NCBI RefSeq assembly: GCF_004000435.1
Contig: NZ_RBVZ01000004.1
Location: forward strand, 195,078 to 228,436
From: Alexandriicola marinus
GTDB taxonomy: Bacteria; Pseudomonadota; Alphaproteobacteria; Rhodobacterales; Rhodobacteraceae
DNA length: 33,359 nucleotides
Reading direction: 5' to 3'
Made by a program: the position numbers and the translations under genes. Shown here piece by piece: positions 6,953 to 14,843 of this stretch. A model generated the notes under the pieces. It made no database searches. It was not told where the DNA came from and was given only the letters and a program-made list of their open reading frames with translations. Each line of letters opens with the position of its first letter. Position 1 is the first letter of the stretch.

Positions 6953-9337
6953 TCAGTCTGATTCGGCAGCCGCCACGTGGTTCTTCACGTTGAGGAAGCT
7001 GTCCGGCGTGACCGAGATCGAATCGATCCCTGCATCCACCAGAACCCGCGCGAATTCGGGATAGTTCGACGGCGCCTGACCGCAGAGCCCGATCTTGCGC
7101 CCGGCCGCATGGACCTTTTCGATCGCCGTCCGGATCATCCACACGACGGCGGGATCGCGTTCGTTGAACAGGCCCGACAGCTTGTCGCTGTCGCGGTCGA
7201 TGCCCAGCGTCAGCTGTGTCAGGTCGTTCGATCCGATGGAAAACCCGTCAAAGCGTTTCGAGAATTCCTCGGCCATGATGACATTCGAGGGCACTTCGCA
7301 CATGACATAGAATTCCAGCCCGTCCTGCCCGCGTTCCAGCCCCTCTTCGGCCATGACGGCCAGCACGCGGTCGGCCTCTTCCGGGGTCCGGCAGAAGGGC
7401 ACCATGACCTTGACGTTCCGGAATCCCATCTCTTCGCGCAGGCGGTGGATCGCCCGGCATTCAAGGGCGAATCCATCCCTGTAGGCCGGGTCGTAATACC
7501 GCGATGCGCCGCGCCATCCGATCATCGGGTTCGATTCGACAGGTTCGAATTCGGTCCCGCCGATCAGGTCGGCATATTCGTTGGTCTTGAAATCACTGAG
7601 CCGCAGGATCATCGGGTTGGGATAGCAGACAGCCGCGATCCGAGAGAGGCCGCGCGACAGCTTGTCGACGAAGTATTCCGACTTGTCGGGGTATCCCACC
7701 GTCATGCTTTCGATTTGATCGCGGACCTTTTCGTCGCGCAGCTTGTCGAAATGGATCAGCGCCTCGGGGTGGATCTGGATCGCATTGTTGATCACGAATT
7801 CCATCCGGGCAAGCCCCACGCCATCCGCCGGAAGCCGCCACCAGCGCGCGGCGGTCGACGGGTTGGCAAGGTTCAGCATGACCTTTGTCCGGGTCTCGGG
7901 CACATGATCGAGATCGAGTTTCTCGACCTCGTACTCCGCGATCCCCTCGTAGACGAAGCCCTCGTCGCCCTCGGCGCAGCAGACCGTCACGTCCTGTTCA
8001 TCGTGCAGAACATGGGTGGCGTCGCCGCAACCCACGATCGCGGGCACACCGAGTTCGCGGCTGACGATGGCCGCATGGCTGGTCCGGCCACCGTGATCGG
8101 TGATGATCGCGGACGCCCGCTTCATGATCGGGACCCAGTCGGGATCCGTGGTCGAGGTGACAAGCACGGCACCATCCACGAATTTGTCGATATCGGCCAC
8201 ATCCTCGATCAGGCAGATCCGCCCCGTGGCGATCTGTTCACCGACGCTCAGACCGGTGATGAGCCTGCGCCCGTGCTTGCCGATGGTGAAACTTTTGAGG
8301 GCGCCGCTATCCATGTGGGATTGAACGGTCTCGGGCCGGGCCTGAACGATGTAGAGCTTGCCCGTCTCGCCGTCGCGGGCCCATTCCATGTCCATCGGCA
8401 GGCCGTAGTGCGTCTCGATCGTCGCGGCCTGACGGGCCAGTTCGATGACCTCGTCATCTGACAGGACGAACGTCGCTTTTTCCGCCTTGGAGGTGGGCAC
8501 GTTCTTGACGGGCCCCGCGTCATCGGCGCCCGCATAGATCATCTTTTTCTCCTTGGCGCCCAGCTTGCGCTCGATGATCGGGCGCAGGGACCGATCCTCG
8601 AGGAAGGGTTTGTAGACCTGGAATTCGTCGGGGGTCACGGCCCCCTGCACGACATTCTCGCCCAGACCCCAGGCCGCATTGATGACCACGACCTTGTCGA
8701 ACCCGGAATCGCTGTCGATCGAGAACATGACGCCCGACCCGCCGATATCCGAGCGCACCATCTGCTGCACACCCACCGACAGCGCCACGTCGAGGTGATC
8801 GAACCCCTTCGCGTTGCGGTAGCTAATCGCCCGGTCGGTAAAGAGGGATGCATAGCAATCACGGCACGCTTTCAGCAGCGCCTCTTCCCCCTCGATGTTG
8901 AGGAAGGTTTCCTGCTGGCCCGCGAAACTCGCGTCGGGCAAGTCCTCCGCGGTCGCGCTCGACCGGACGGCGACGGACAGGTCCGTCTTTTCGGCGCGTC
9001 GGGACAGTTCCTTGTAGGCCTCCCCGATCTCTGCGGCCGTCTCGGCGGGCCAGTCGCCCGCGGCAATCGCGCTGCGCACAGTCTGGCCGGCCTCATGCAG
9101 GGTGATCTTGCCGGAGGCGAGCCTGTCCATCGTGTCCGAGATCATCGCATCGAGGGCGTTTTCGCTGATGAACCTGCGAAACGCCTCGGCCGTGGTGGCA
9201 AAGCCCGGCGGAACCGAGACCCCCAGCTTGTCGAGTTCCTGAACCATCTCGCCAAGCGACGAGTTCTTGCCACCGACGAGGGCCACGTCTCCGCGGCGAA
9301 GGTTCTCGAAAAAGATGACTTCGGGTGTTCTGGCCAT
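6953..9337 (-). CDS. ppsA: Phosphoenolpyruvate synthase
   Basis: Pyruvate, water dikinase: converts pyruvate plus ATP to phosphoenolpyruvate, AMP and phosphate, the entry to gluconeogenesis from three-carbon acids. The 794 residues match E. coli PpsA (792). The N-terminal ATP-grasp domain starts with GDVALVGGKNSSLGEM and contains AVRSSATAEDLPDASFAGQQETFLN. The central phosphohistidine domain has GGRTSHAAIVSRELGVPAIVGCG, with the catalytic His near residue 425. The C-terminal TIM barrel has FSIGSNDLTQLTLGIDRDS and a GLCGQAPSNYP segment with the acid-base Cys. Start at 9337 because GGAGGAG lies upstream at normal spacing; the longer frame to 9370 lacks one. It is divergent from a small unknown gene, with an FNR-type box between them. 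Confidence 0.97.
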   Translation of the reverse strand: MARTPEVIFFENLRRGDVALVGGKNSSLGEMVQELDKLGVSVPPGFATTAEAFRRFISENALDAMISDTMDRLASGKITLHEAGQTVRSAIAAGDWPAETAAEIGEAYKELSRRAEKTDLSVAVRSSATAEDLPDASFAGQQETFLNIEGEEALLKACRDCYASLFTDRAISYRNAKGFDHLDVALSVGVQQMVRSDIGGSGVMFSIDSDSGFDKVVVINAAWGLGENVVQGAVTPDEFQVYKPFLEDRSLRPIIERKLGAKEKKMIYAGADDAGPVKNVPTSKAEKATFVLSDDEVIELARQAATIETHYGLPMDMEWARDGETGKLYIVQARPETVQSHMDSGALKSFTIGKHGRRLITGLSVGEQIATGRICLIEDVADIDKFVDGAVLVTSTTDPDWVPIMKRASAIITDHGGRTSHAAIVSRELGVPAIVGCGDATHVLHDEQDVTVCCAEGDEGFVYEGIAEYEVEKLDLDHVPETRTKVMLNLANPSTAARWWRLPADGVGLARMEFVINNAIQIHPEALIHFDKLRDEKVRDQIESMTVGYPDKSEYFVDKLSRGLSRIAAVCYPNPMILRLSDFKTNEYADLIGGTEFEPVESNPMIGWRGASRYYDPAYRDGFALECRAIHRLREEMGFRNVKVMVPFCRTPEEADRVLAVMAEEGLERGQDGLEFYVMCEVPSNVIMAEEFSKRFDGFSIGSNDLTQLTLGIDRDSDKLSGLFNERDPAVVWMIRTAIEKVHAAGRKIGLCGQAPSNYPEFARVLVDAGIDSISVTPDSFLNVKNHVAAAESD

Positions 9338-9402
9338 GGCCGTGCTCCTCCGACTGAGATGTGACGCCATCCACAGCAGAGACGAAGACCGCCCCCCGTT
9401 CG

Positions 9403-9416
9403 TTGATTTCGATCAA
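9403..9416. promoter_or_regulatory. Perfect FNR/FnrL-type binding site
   Basis: TTGATTTCGATCAA exactly matches the TTGAT-N4-ATCAA consensus of FNR-family oxygen sensors, FnrL in Rhodobacter relatives. It lies in the 142-base gap between ppsA (leftward, start 66 bases away) and the small gene at 9480 (rightward, 64 bases away). Crp/Fnr relatives such as Dnr/NnrR share this half-site, so the exact regulator is inference. Confidence 0.8.
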
Positions 9417-9437
9417 GGACCCAGAGCGGGCGTCAGA

Positions 9438-9443
9438 TAGGGT
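9438..9443 (+). promoter_or_regulatory. Candidate -10 element of a class II FNR promoter
   Basis: TAGGGT is centred 31 bases right of the FNR-box centre (9409.5). An activator centred at -41.5 should have its -10 hexamer about there, giving a start site near 9451 and a leader of about 29 bases to the ATG at 9480. I see no comparable -10 in the ppsA direction. The hexamer match is modest. Confidence 0.45.
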
Positions 9444-9479
9444 GGAAGGGAAACGAAACTCCCGGAATGGTGAACCGAC

Positions 9480-9824
9480 ATGGATAAGACACTTGCCCAA
9501 CTCGCCCACGAGATCGAAGCGGCCCTCGAGCTGACCGACGACCTGCGGGCGAAAGCCGCGAGTGCCATAGAGGCAAAGTTCGAAGACTTTGATCCTGCGA
9601 CGGATTTCGATTCGACCGATGCCGTTCTGGGTCTTGTGCGGCGCGGTCTTCCCGGCTGGACGATCCAGCTCAAGGGCACGGCGACCCATCCGAACGGTCA
9701 CTGGCATTGCAGTCTGAGACGTTCGGATATCCGCGACAACGACCCCTACGTGGGGATCGGCGCCGGACCGACCCTGCCCCACGCCCTGCTGGGCGCGCTG
9801 ATCGGGGCGCTGGCTCAGGCCTGA
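9480..9824 (+). CDS. Small unknown protein, possibly ABA-sandwich-like
   Basis: A 114-residue soluble protein with no signal peptide. Residues 1-45 look helical (LAQLAHEIEAALELTDDLRAKAASAIEAKFEDFDP). The C-terminal half carries GWTIQLKGTATHPNGHWHCSLRRSD, then a Gly-rich stretch and TLPHALLGALIGALAQA. The order (aromatic strand, W-x-C strand, then a helix introduced by TLPxALLxA) resembles the phage ABA-sandwich domain as I remember it, but the match is by eye. The ribosome site is weak. Upstream lies the FNR box with promoter geometry fitting this gene, suggesting low-oxygen or NO control. Downstream, the broken DUF1326 frame runs antisense into its 3' end. Function unknown. Confidence 0.7.
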   Translation: MDKTLAQLAHEIEAALELTDDLRAKAASAIEAKFEDFDPATDFDSTDAVLGLVRRGLPGWTIQLKGTATHPNGHWHCSLRRSDIRDNDPYVGIGAGPTLPHALLGALIGALAQA

Positions 9825-9849
9825 CCCCGGGTCGGACCAGCGGCGCCAT

Positions 9850-10269
9850 CCCGAGCGCCATGAGGCCAATGCCATCAACCTCGGGCGTCATGGTCGGATC
9901 CGACCGATCCATCGTGACCTTTGCCGGCCGCGCGCCCAGAACCTCGCCGATCAGCAGCCCGAGATTGGGGTGATGCCCGCCGGCCCGGCCGGAAAAGGCG
10001 CCCGCCAGCGCCTGATGCTGCGCATCGTGGGCGCGGTCATCAAGTCAAGGCGACACAGTCCAGCCAACGTCCTTCATGTTGCCGGGCGCATGGACCAGCA
10101 TCGCCATGTTCAGCCCGTCAAGCTTGGTCCCGTCAAAGCTGCCGCGACCGATATGCCAGCCCAGCACCGCGGTGCAGCTGTCCTCGGTCGGGGGTGAGAA
10201 GACAACACAAGGACAGGCGGCCTCGCGGTTGCTGGCTTCCATGTATGTGCCGGATATCTCGGATGTCAC
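9850..10269 (-). pseudogene. DUF1326 family gene interrupted by an in-frame TGA
   Basis: Translation from a GTG at 10269 (GGGAG six bases upstream) gives VTSEISGTYMEASN, then CPCVVFSPPTEDSCTAVLGWHIGRG, LDGLNMAMLVHAPGNMKDVGW. This is the DUF1326 pattern: a GTYxEA start, CPC, PPT, C-x-A, a GLN-type strand and PG-N. The frame meets TGA at 10045-10047, yet the same frame continues with LDDRAHDAQHQALAGAFSGRAGGH and LIGEVLGARPAKVTMD, which are also DUF1326-like. So one nonsense codon splits the gene with no frameshift. The region where family members have CNC reads SNR here, suggesting further decay. The C-terminus fades after about 9900, so the left limit is approximate. A sequencing error is the main alternative. 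Confidence 0.72.
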
Positions 10270-10359
10270 GAGTGACTCCCGTTCCGCCAATTGGACGATA
10301 CGAGGATGGGATCGAAGGTGAGGCAGGCACCCACGAGCCGTGGGGCAAGGCAAAATAAG

Positions 10360-10998
10360 TCAGATCGCGCCGAGGCTCGACAATGTCCAACCTGCGAACT
10401 CGGCGATGACGGCGCTTGTCGCCATGTTGAAGGCCGTCACGAGATCCGCGTCCGACAGCGTCGCCGATGTTGCCGTGGCGGTGAATGTCCGGGTCGCGAC
10501 GATATCGACCCCCTCTTCACGCACGAGCCGCGAGATCAGCGCAATGTCGATCCGTGCGCTTTCCCCGTCTGGGAGGACAGCCGCCTGAAAATCGACGAGT
10601 TCCGTGACAATTGCATAGTCGCCCCCCGGACCAAGCGGCCGGCGCCCGACATATTCGAAGGCCCCCGTCACATCGAGCGCGCGCACCATCAGCGTCTGGA
10701 GCATGATGGGCGCGGGATCGGTCCAGCTGACCCCGGGCAGATACTGCGCCTGAAGCGCGTTGGGCTGGATCATGATCCGTTCCGTGGCAAGCGCCCCGTC
10801 CGTTGTCGGCTCTTCGATGATGATGGCGCGCGATTGCGGCGCACCCTGACGCCGTGGCAGATCCTGCGGCAGTTCAAGCACGAAGACATCAAGCGGCGTC
10901 GACACCTCACCAAGGCCCGTCAAGGCACTGCACGCGGTCAGCAGGGACAGGCCCATTGCCATGGCCGCGGTTCGGATCGTGCGAAAAGCTGGCAGCAT
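10360..10998 (-). CDS. ABC-type transport auxiliary lipoprotein (PqiC-like)
   Basis: A 212-residue lipoprotein of the ABC_trans_aux (DUF330/PqiC) family, which partners MCE-domain lipid transport systems in the periplasm. The N-terminus AMAMGLSLLTACSAL is a lipoprotein signal with an LTAC lipobox, so the mature protein begins at that Cys. The body has the family's pattern of LDVFVLELP near the start, an internal RIMIQPNALQAQYLPGVSWTDPAPIMLQTLMVRAL block, and VTELVDFQA. Start at 10998 is fixed by AGGAGGT five bases upstream. It is the last gene of the mla-like operon, four bases after the MCE gene. It would tether to the outer membrane or the inner membrane outer face; which one cannot be read reliably. 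Confidence 0.88.
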   Translation of the reverse strand: MLPAFRTIRTAAMAMGLSLLTACSALTGLGEVSTPLDVFVLELPQDLPRRQGAPQSRAIIIEEPTTDGALATERIMIQPNALQAQYLPGVSWTDPAPIMLQTLMVRALDVTGAFEYVGRRPLGPGGDYAIVTELVDFQAAVLPDGESARIDIALISRLVREEGVDIVATRTFTATATSATLSDADLVTAFNMATSAVIAEFAGWTLSSLGAI

Positions 10999-11002
10999 CG
11001 CG

Positions 11003-12736
11003 TTACCTCCTGAATTCGGGAACATCGCGTTCGAGGAAGAACCGCGTCGGGCTTTGCTCGATCTGCTCTGTCAGACGGTCGAGATTGGCGATCAGGTCCC
11101 GGGTTTCCTGCGCCAGGCGTTCATAGGCGGGCAAGGCGTTTGCCGCAAAGGCCTCGACGCCGGGACCCGAGGTATCGACCAGCCGTTCGAGCCTGCCGAA
11201 GGCGGCGTAGGCGGCGGAACTCGCCTCGCGAAGATCGGCCGAGATGGCGGGCAGATCATCCGCCACCGTGCCCACGGCGGCGTTCAGACCCTGAACCATG
11301 GCCTCCAGTTCAGCCACGATCAGCGGAACGTCTTCGTTGATCGCCCGGTCCGCGCCGCTAAAGGCACTTTCGGCGGCGGCAAGGGCGCGGTCGCCGGTTT
11401 CCATCGCGGTGTTGATCGCGCCCAGCGTCTCGTTGGCATTGGCAAAGGTGCGGCCCACCTCGTCCAGCGTCGTGCGCGCATCCGCCACGAGGGTCGAGAG
11501 ATCCGCGCCGGCCTCGCCCAGATCGAGGCCCGCGATCACGCCACGCGCCTCCGCTACTGCCTCGGACACGTCGCTCAACACCATCGGCAGGTCGTCGCGG
11601 GCGGTGTCGCGGATCGCAGAGATGGCCTCTGTCGCCTGTGCCACCGCGATCCGCGTCTCGGCCAGAAGCGGGGCGCCTTCCTCCTCGATCAACCCATCGA
11701 TCCGGACCGCCGCCCCCTCGATGGCGCGCGATGTCTGGTCGAGCGAGGCAACCAGGTCGTTCAGGGCCGCCATGGTTGCTTCGGCCTCGCTCAGCCGCCG
11801 GGTCGCGGTCGATCCGGTCTGGTCGAGCGTCGCGATCAGGGTGCTGGTCTCGGCCCCGATACGGGACAGTTCGTCGCGCAGCTCCGCGATCATGTCGCGG
11901 GTCTCGCGCGTTGCGGCCGTGAGGTCTTCGGCGACATACCGATCGACCTGACCGATGGCGCCTTGCAGATCGTCAATCGCCTCCGTACCGCCCTGCATGA
12001 CGCGTGTCGTCTCGCGCGCCAATGCGTCGATAGAGTTCAGCGTTTCGTTGGCCGAGGTCAGCATCACGTTCATTTCGGACGTCAGGGTATCGAGGGTAGA
12101 ATTGAAGCGGCTGATCTGGCCGGCGAAGTCATCGACGGTGTCGGCCACCCCGGAAAAAGCCTGAAAAGTGGCCACGAATTCATCCGAGGCGGCCTCGACA
12201 TTCAGGATGATCCGGTCGATCCGGCGGGCATTCTCGTCGCTGAACAGCGTGCCAAGCTCCTGCATCACGAGAAGCGTCTCCTCGACAAGTTGCGGCGCAT
12301 CTTCGGACAGCGCCTGCAAGGTCGAGCGGCCCGAGGTTATCTCGGGGATATCGTCATCGGAGACCTCGGCCAGCAGCGGCGTGTCCGGCGTGCCGGGGCT
12401 GATGCTGAGAAAGGACACGCCCGTGACGCCAAGAGATTCGATCGTGGCCACGCTATTGGCCCGAACCGGTGTCTGGGCATCCACTTCCGCCCGCACGAGA
12501 ATCGTGCCGTTGCGGTCGGGGGCAAGGCGCACATCGACGACCTGCCCCACCGGCAGACCACTGAATCGCACGTCCGAGGCATTGCTCAGCCCCGAGACCG
12601 AGGAAAAGCGGATATCGTAATAGGCGAATTGTTGATCCAGCTCGACCCGCGCAAACCACAGGAAGAACGCAAAAATCCCGAGGAAACCGGCAAGGGTGAA
12701 GAACCCGATCAGGATATAGTTTGCCTTGGTTTCCAC
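11003..12736 (-). CDS. MCE (MlaD) domain protein with long helical tail
   Basis: Periplasmic lipid-transport subunit of 577 residues, anchored by one N-terminal membrane helix (about residues 7-27, IGFFTLAGFLGIFAFFLWF). A single MCE domain spans about 38-117 (YDIRFSSVSGLSNASDVRFSGLPVGQVVDVRL and VTGVSFLSISPG). The remaining 450 residues are Ala-, Glu-, Asp- and Thr-rich with heptad-like spacing, predicted helical or coiled coil, and contain many similar blocks of the FANANETLGAINTAMETGD kind. MlaD of E. coli is about 180 residues, so this resembles the long-tailed Mce proteins that form a periplasmic tube. It starts with GTG directly after the ATPase stop (TAG then GTG), which implies tight coupling. 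Confidence 0.93.
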   Translation of the reverse strand: METKANYILIGFFTLAGFLGIFAFFLWFARVELDQQFAYYDIRFSSVSGLSNASDVRFSGLPVGQVVDVRLAPDRNGTILVRAEVDAQTPVRANSVATIESLGVTGVSFLSISPGTPDTPLLAEVSDDDIPEITSGRSTLQALSEDAPQLVEETLLVMQELGTLFSDENARRIDRIILNVEAASDEFVATFQAFSGVADTVDDFAGQISRFNSTLDTLTSEMNVMLTSANETLNSIDALARETTRVMQGGTEAIDDLQGAIGQVDRYVAEDLTAATRETRDMIAELRDELSRIGAETSTLIATLDQTGSTATRRLSEAEATMAALNDLVASLDQTSRAIEGAAVRIDGLIEEEGAPLLAETRIAVAQATEAISAIRDTARDDLPMVLSDVSEAVAEARGVIAGLDLGEAGADLSTLVADARTTLDEVGRTFANANETLGAINTAMETGDRALAAAESAFSGADRAINEDVPLIVAELEAMVQGLNAAVGTVADDLPAISADLREASSAAYAAFGRLERLVDTSGPGVEAFAANALPAYERLAQETRDLIANLDRLTEQIEQSPTRFFLERDVPEFRR

Positions 12737-13516
12737 CTAGTGCGGTTCCTCTGATGCATGAAGCGCGGCGCGGGCGCGGGGGCCATGAAAATAGCTCCGA
12801 ACCCAAGGGTGATCGACACAAAGCATGTCGTCCATCGTGCCGGAAACCAACACCCGGCGCTCCGCAAGTACAGCGATCCTGTCGCACACGGCATGGAGCG
12901 TGTCGAGGTCGTGGGTCACCAGAAACACCGTAAGACCAAGCGATTGGCTGAGTCCACGGATCAGCGCGTCGAAATCGGCCGCCCCGATCGGATCGAGCCC
13001 CGCCGTCGGCTCGTCCAAAAAGACGATTTCCGGATCCAGCGCGAGGGATCGGGCCAGCCCGGCCCGTTTGCGCATACCCCCCGACAGCTCGGACGGAAAC
13101 TTGTCGCCCGCCGATCGCGGCAAGCCCACCATCGCGATCTTGAGATCGGCCAGCGCATGCGCGATCTCCGGATCCAGTCCGGCCACGGCCTTCATCGGCA
13201 CCTCGACGTTTTCGCGCACGGTCAGCGATGAGAAGAGCGCCCCATCCTGAAACATCACACCCCAGCGCGCCTCGATCGCGGCGCGATCTTCGTCCCCGGC
13301 CTCGTAAACATCGTTATCGAAGACGCGGACATGCCCCGAGGCCGGCCTCTGAAGCCCGGTGATCGTGCGCAGCAGCACGGATTTTCCTGCCCCCGAACCG
13401 CCGACCACGCCGAGGATCTCTCCGCGATGGACATCGAGGTCGAGGTTCTCGTGCACGACGTGATCCCCGAACCTGTTGGTCACGCCGCGCAGCGTGATGA
13501 TGGTGTCCTGCGCCAT
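12737..13516 (-). CDS. Mla/Mce-type ABC transporter ATP-binding protein
   Basis: Cytoplasmic ATPase (259 residues) of the lipid transporter, MlaF-like. Walker A is GGSGAGKSV near residue 41, the Q-loop VMFQDGALFSSLTVREN near 85, the signature LSGGMRKRAGLARSLA near 140, and Walker B IVFLDEPTAGLDP near 165, with a switch His in VTHD. The AGLARS and AGLDP variants are characteristic of MlaF rather than sugar or amino acid importers. The true start is 13516, sharing one base with the permease stop (TGATG); longer upstream frames lie inside the permease gene. Operon order is permease, ATPase, MCE, lipoprotein. Confidence 0.94.
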   Translation of the reverse strand: MAQDTIITLRGVTNRFGDHVVHENLDLDVHRGEILGVVGGSGAGKSVLLRTITGLQRPASGHVRVFDNDVYEAGDEDRAAIEARWGVMFQDGALFSSLTVRENVEVPMKAVAGLDPEIAHALADLKIAMVGLPRSAGDKFPSELSGGMRKRAGLARSLALDPEIVFLDEPTAGLDPIGAADFDALIRGLSQSLGLTVFLVTHDLDTLHAVCDRIAVLAERRVLVSGTMDDMLCVDHPWVRSYFHGPRARAALHASEEPH

Positions 13517-14646
13517 CAGATGCCCATCTCGGCAAAGAAGATCGAGAACAGCGCGTCGGCAAGGATCACGGCAAAGATCGCCATCACGACAGAGTTCGAC
13601 GTCTGTCGACCCAGCGATTCCGCGTTGCTTTGGACCAGCATGCCTGCGCGGCAGCCGACAACCCCGATGATCAGCGCAAAGACCGGCGCCTTCACAAGGC
13701 CAACCATGAGGTGCGACGTGTTTGCCCCTTCGATCAGCCGGGTGCGGAACATGGCCGGCGAAATGCCCAACTCGATCCAGCACATCAAGGCGCCGCCCAG
13801 AAGCCCGGCCGCATTCGCGATCAATCCAAGAATCGGCAACATCAGGATCAGCGCCAGTATCCGCGGCACGAACAGCACCAGCGCCGGATCAAGGCCAAGC
13901 GTGCGCATCGCGTCGATCTCTTCGCGCATCTTCATCGACCCGATCGCGGCGGTGAAGGCCGAGGCCGTGCGGCCGGCCACGATGATTGCCGTCAGAAGAA
14001 TGCCCAGCTCGCGCAGGATCGAGATGGCGATCAGGTCGACGACGAAGACCTCGGCCCCGAATTGTCGCAGCTGTGCCGAGCCCTGAAACGCAAGCACGAT
14101 CCCGATGAGGAACGCCATCAGCGCCACGATGGGCACTGCCTTGACCCCGACCTCTTCGCATTGATGGACAAGCGAAGTCAGCCGGAATTCACGCGGGTGC
14201 ACCACCGCCCGGACGAGCCTTGCCAGGAAAAGCCCCAGAAATCCCGACAGCCCCGCCAGCGCGCCCCCGGCCGCGGCCACGGCGCGGCCGAGCCGCTCGA
14301 TCCGGTCCGTCAGGGTCACAGGCGGCGGTGCCTGTGCCTCTCCCTCGGGCAGAGCCTTCGTGACGGTATCGAGCAGGGCCTCCATCGACGGCGTCGCCCC
14401 GATGATCGCGCAGGATCCGCCCGCGGCCTTTGCCCGCCGGGTCAGCGCGGCGATCGCCCATGCGCCCGCGGTGTCAAAGCCGGTGACGGGCCGCAGATCG
14501 ATCTCGAGCGCCTGGGCCGGATCGAGGTCGCGGAACCGCTGTTCGGCGGCGGTGACCGTGTGGATTGTGAACGGCCCACGCAGGACGGCAGCACGCCCTT
14601 CGGCGCCCGTCTCGATCACCAGTTCTGCCGTGTCGTCCACTGACAT
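13516..14646 (-). CDS. MlaE-family permease with N-terminal STAS domain
   Basis: Inner-membrane subunit of the lipid transporter, 376 residues. The first 100 or so form a STAS domain (VLRGPFTIHTVTAAEQRFRDL, LEIDLRPVTGFDTAGAWAIAAL), doing in fusion what separate MlaB does in E. coli. The rest is MlaE: FRLTSLVHQCEEVGVKAVPIVALMAFLIGIVLAFQG, LGILLTAIIVAGRTASAFTAAIGSMKMREEIDAM (the MlaE signature) and ending FFAEMGI. Start chosen as the ATG at 14646 because of an upstream GGAG; a GTG at 14664 in the same frame is possible. It is the first gene of a four-gene operon. The cargo is probably phospholipid and the direction cannot be decided from sequence. Confidence 0.94.
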   Translation of the reverse strand: MSVDDTAELVIETGAEGRAAVLRGPFTIHTVTAAEQRFRDLDPAQALEIDLRPVTGFDTAGAWAIAALTRRAKAAGGSCAIIGATPSMEALLDTVTKALPEGEAQAPPPVTLTDRIERLGRAVAAAGGALAGLSGFLGLFLARLVRAVVHPREFRLTSLVHQCEEVGVKAVPIVALMAFLIGIVLAFQGSAQLRQFGAEVFVVDLIAISILRELGILLTAIIVAGRTASAFTAAIGSMKMREEIDAMRTLGLDPALVLFVPRILALILMLPILGLIANAAGLLGGALMCWIELGISPAMFRTRLIEGANTSHLMVGLVKAPVFALIIGVVGCRAGMLVQSNAESLGRQTSNSVVMAIFAVILADALFSIFFAEMGI

Positions 14647-14843
14647 ACCCGATCGCTCCGCCACAACGCGCCCGGGCCTGCGACACTTGCGCGACGGGTC
14701 CGAACGCTCTCATCAGAAAAACCAGACCACCGGAAACGCGACACCCCCGCAATCCGGGGGGCCCCGCAGCCTGACCGACCCCTGCCCTCGACGTTGCCCG
14801 TGAAGGCGTGCAAGTGCAAGCGGGTCCGGGTTGTGCGGAGCCG

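Noticed and set aside
10045-10047. TGA in the DUF1326 gene read as selenocysteine or a recoded codon
   Set aside because: The aligned position is not a Cys in the family as I recall it, no SECIS-like hairpin was recognised just downstream, and other residues look decayed. Nonsense mutation or sequence error is simpler.
10330-10344. CCCACG-AGC-CGTGGG hairpin after the auxiliary lipoprotein gene
   Set aside because: The stem has only six bases with a three-base loop and no T-run on either strand. It is too weak to call a terminator.
10961-12754. 597-residue plus-strand open frame
   Set aside because: It is the shadow of the MCE gene in GC-rich DNA and has no recognisable motif.
14665-14843. 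Possible small gene or terminator between the mla-like operon and the racemase gene
   Set aside because: The 179 bases hold GC-rich runs and a CCCCC/GGGGG patch, but no frame with a ribosome site and no clear hairpin with a T-run.
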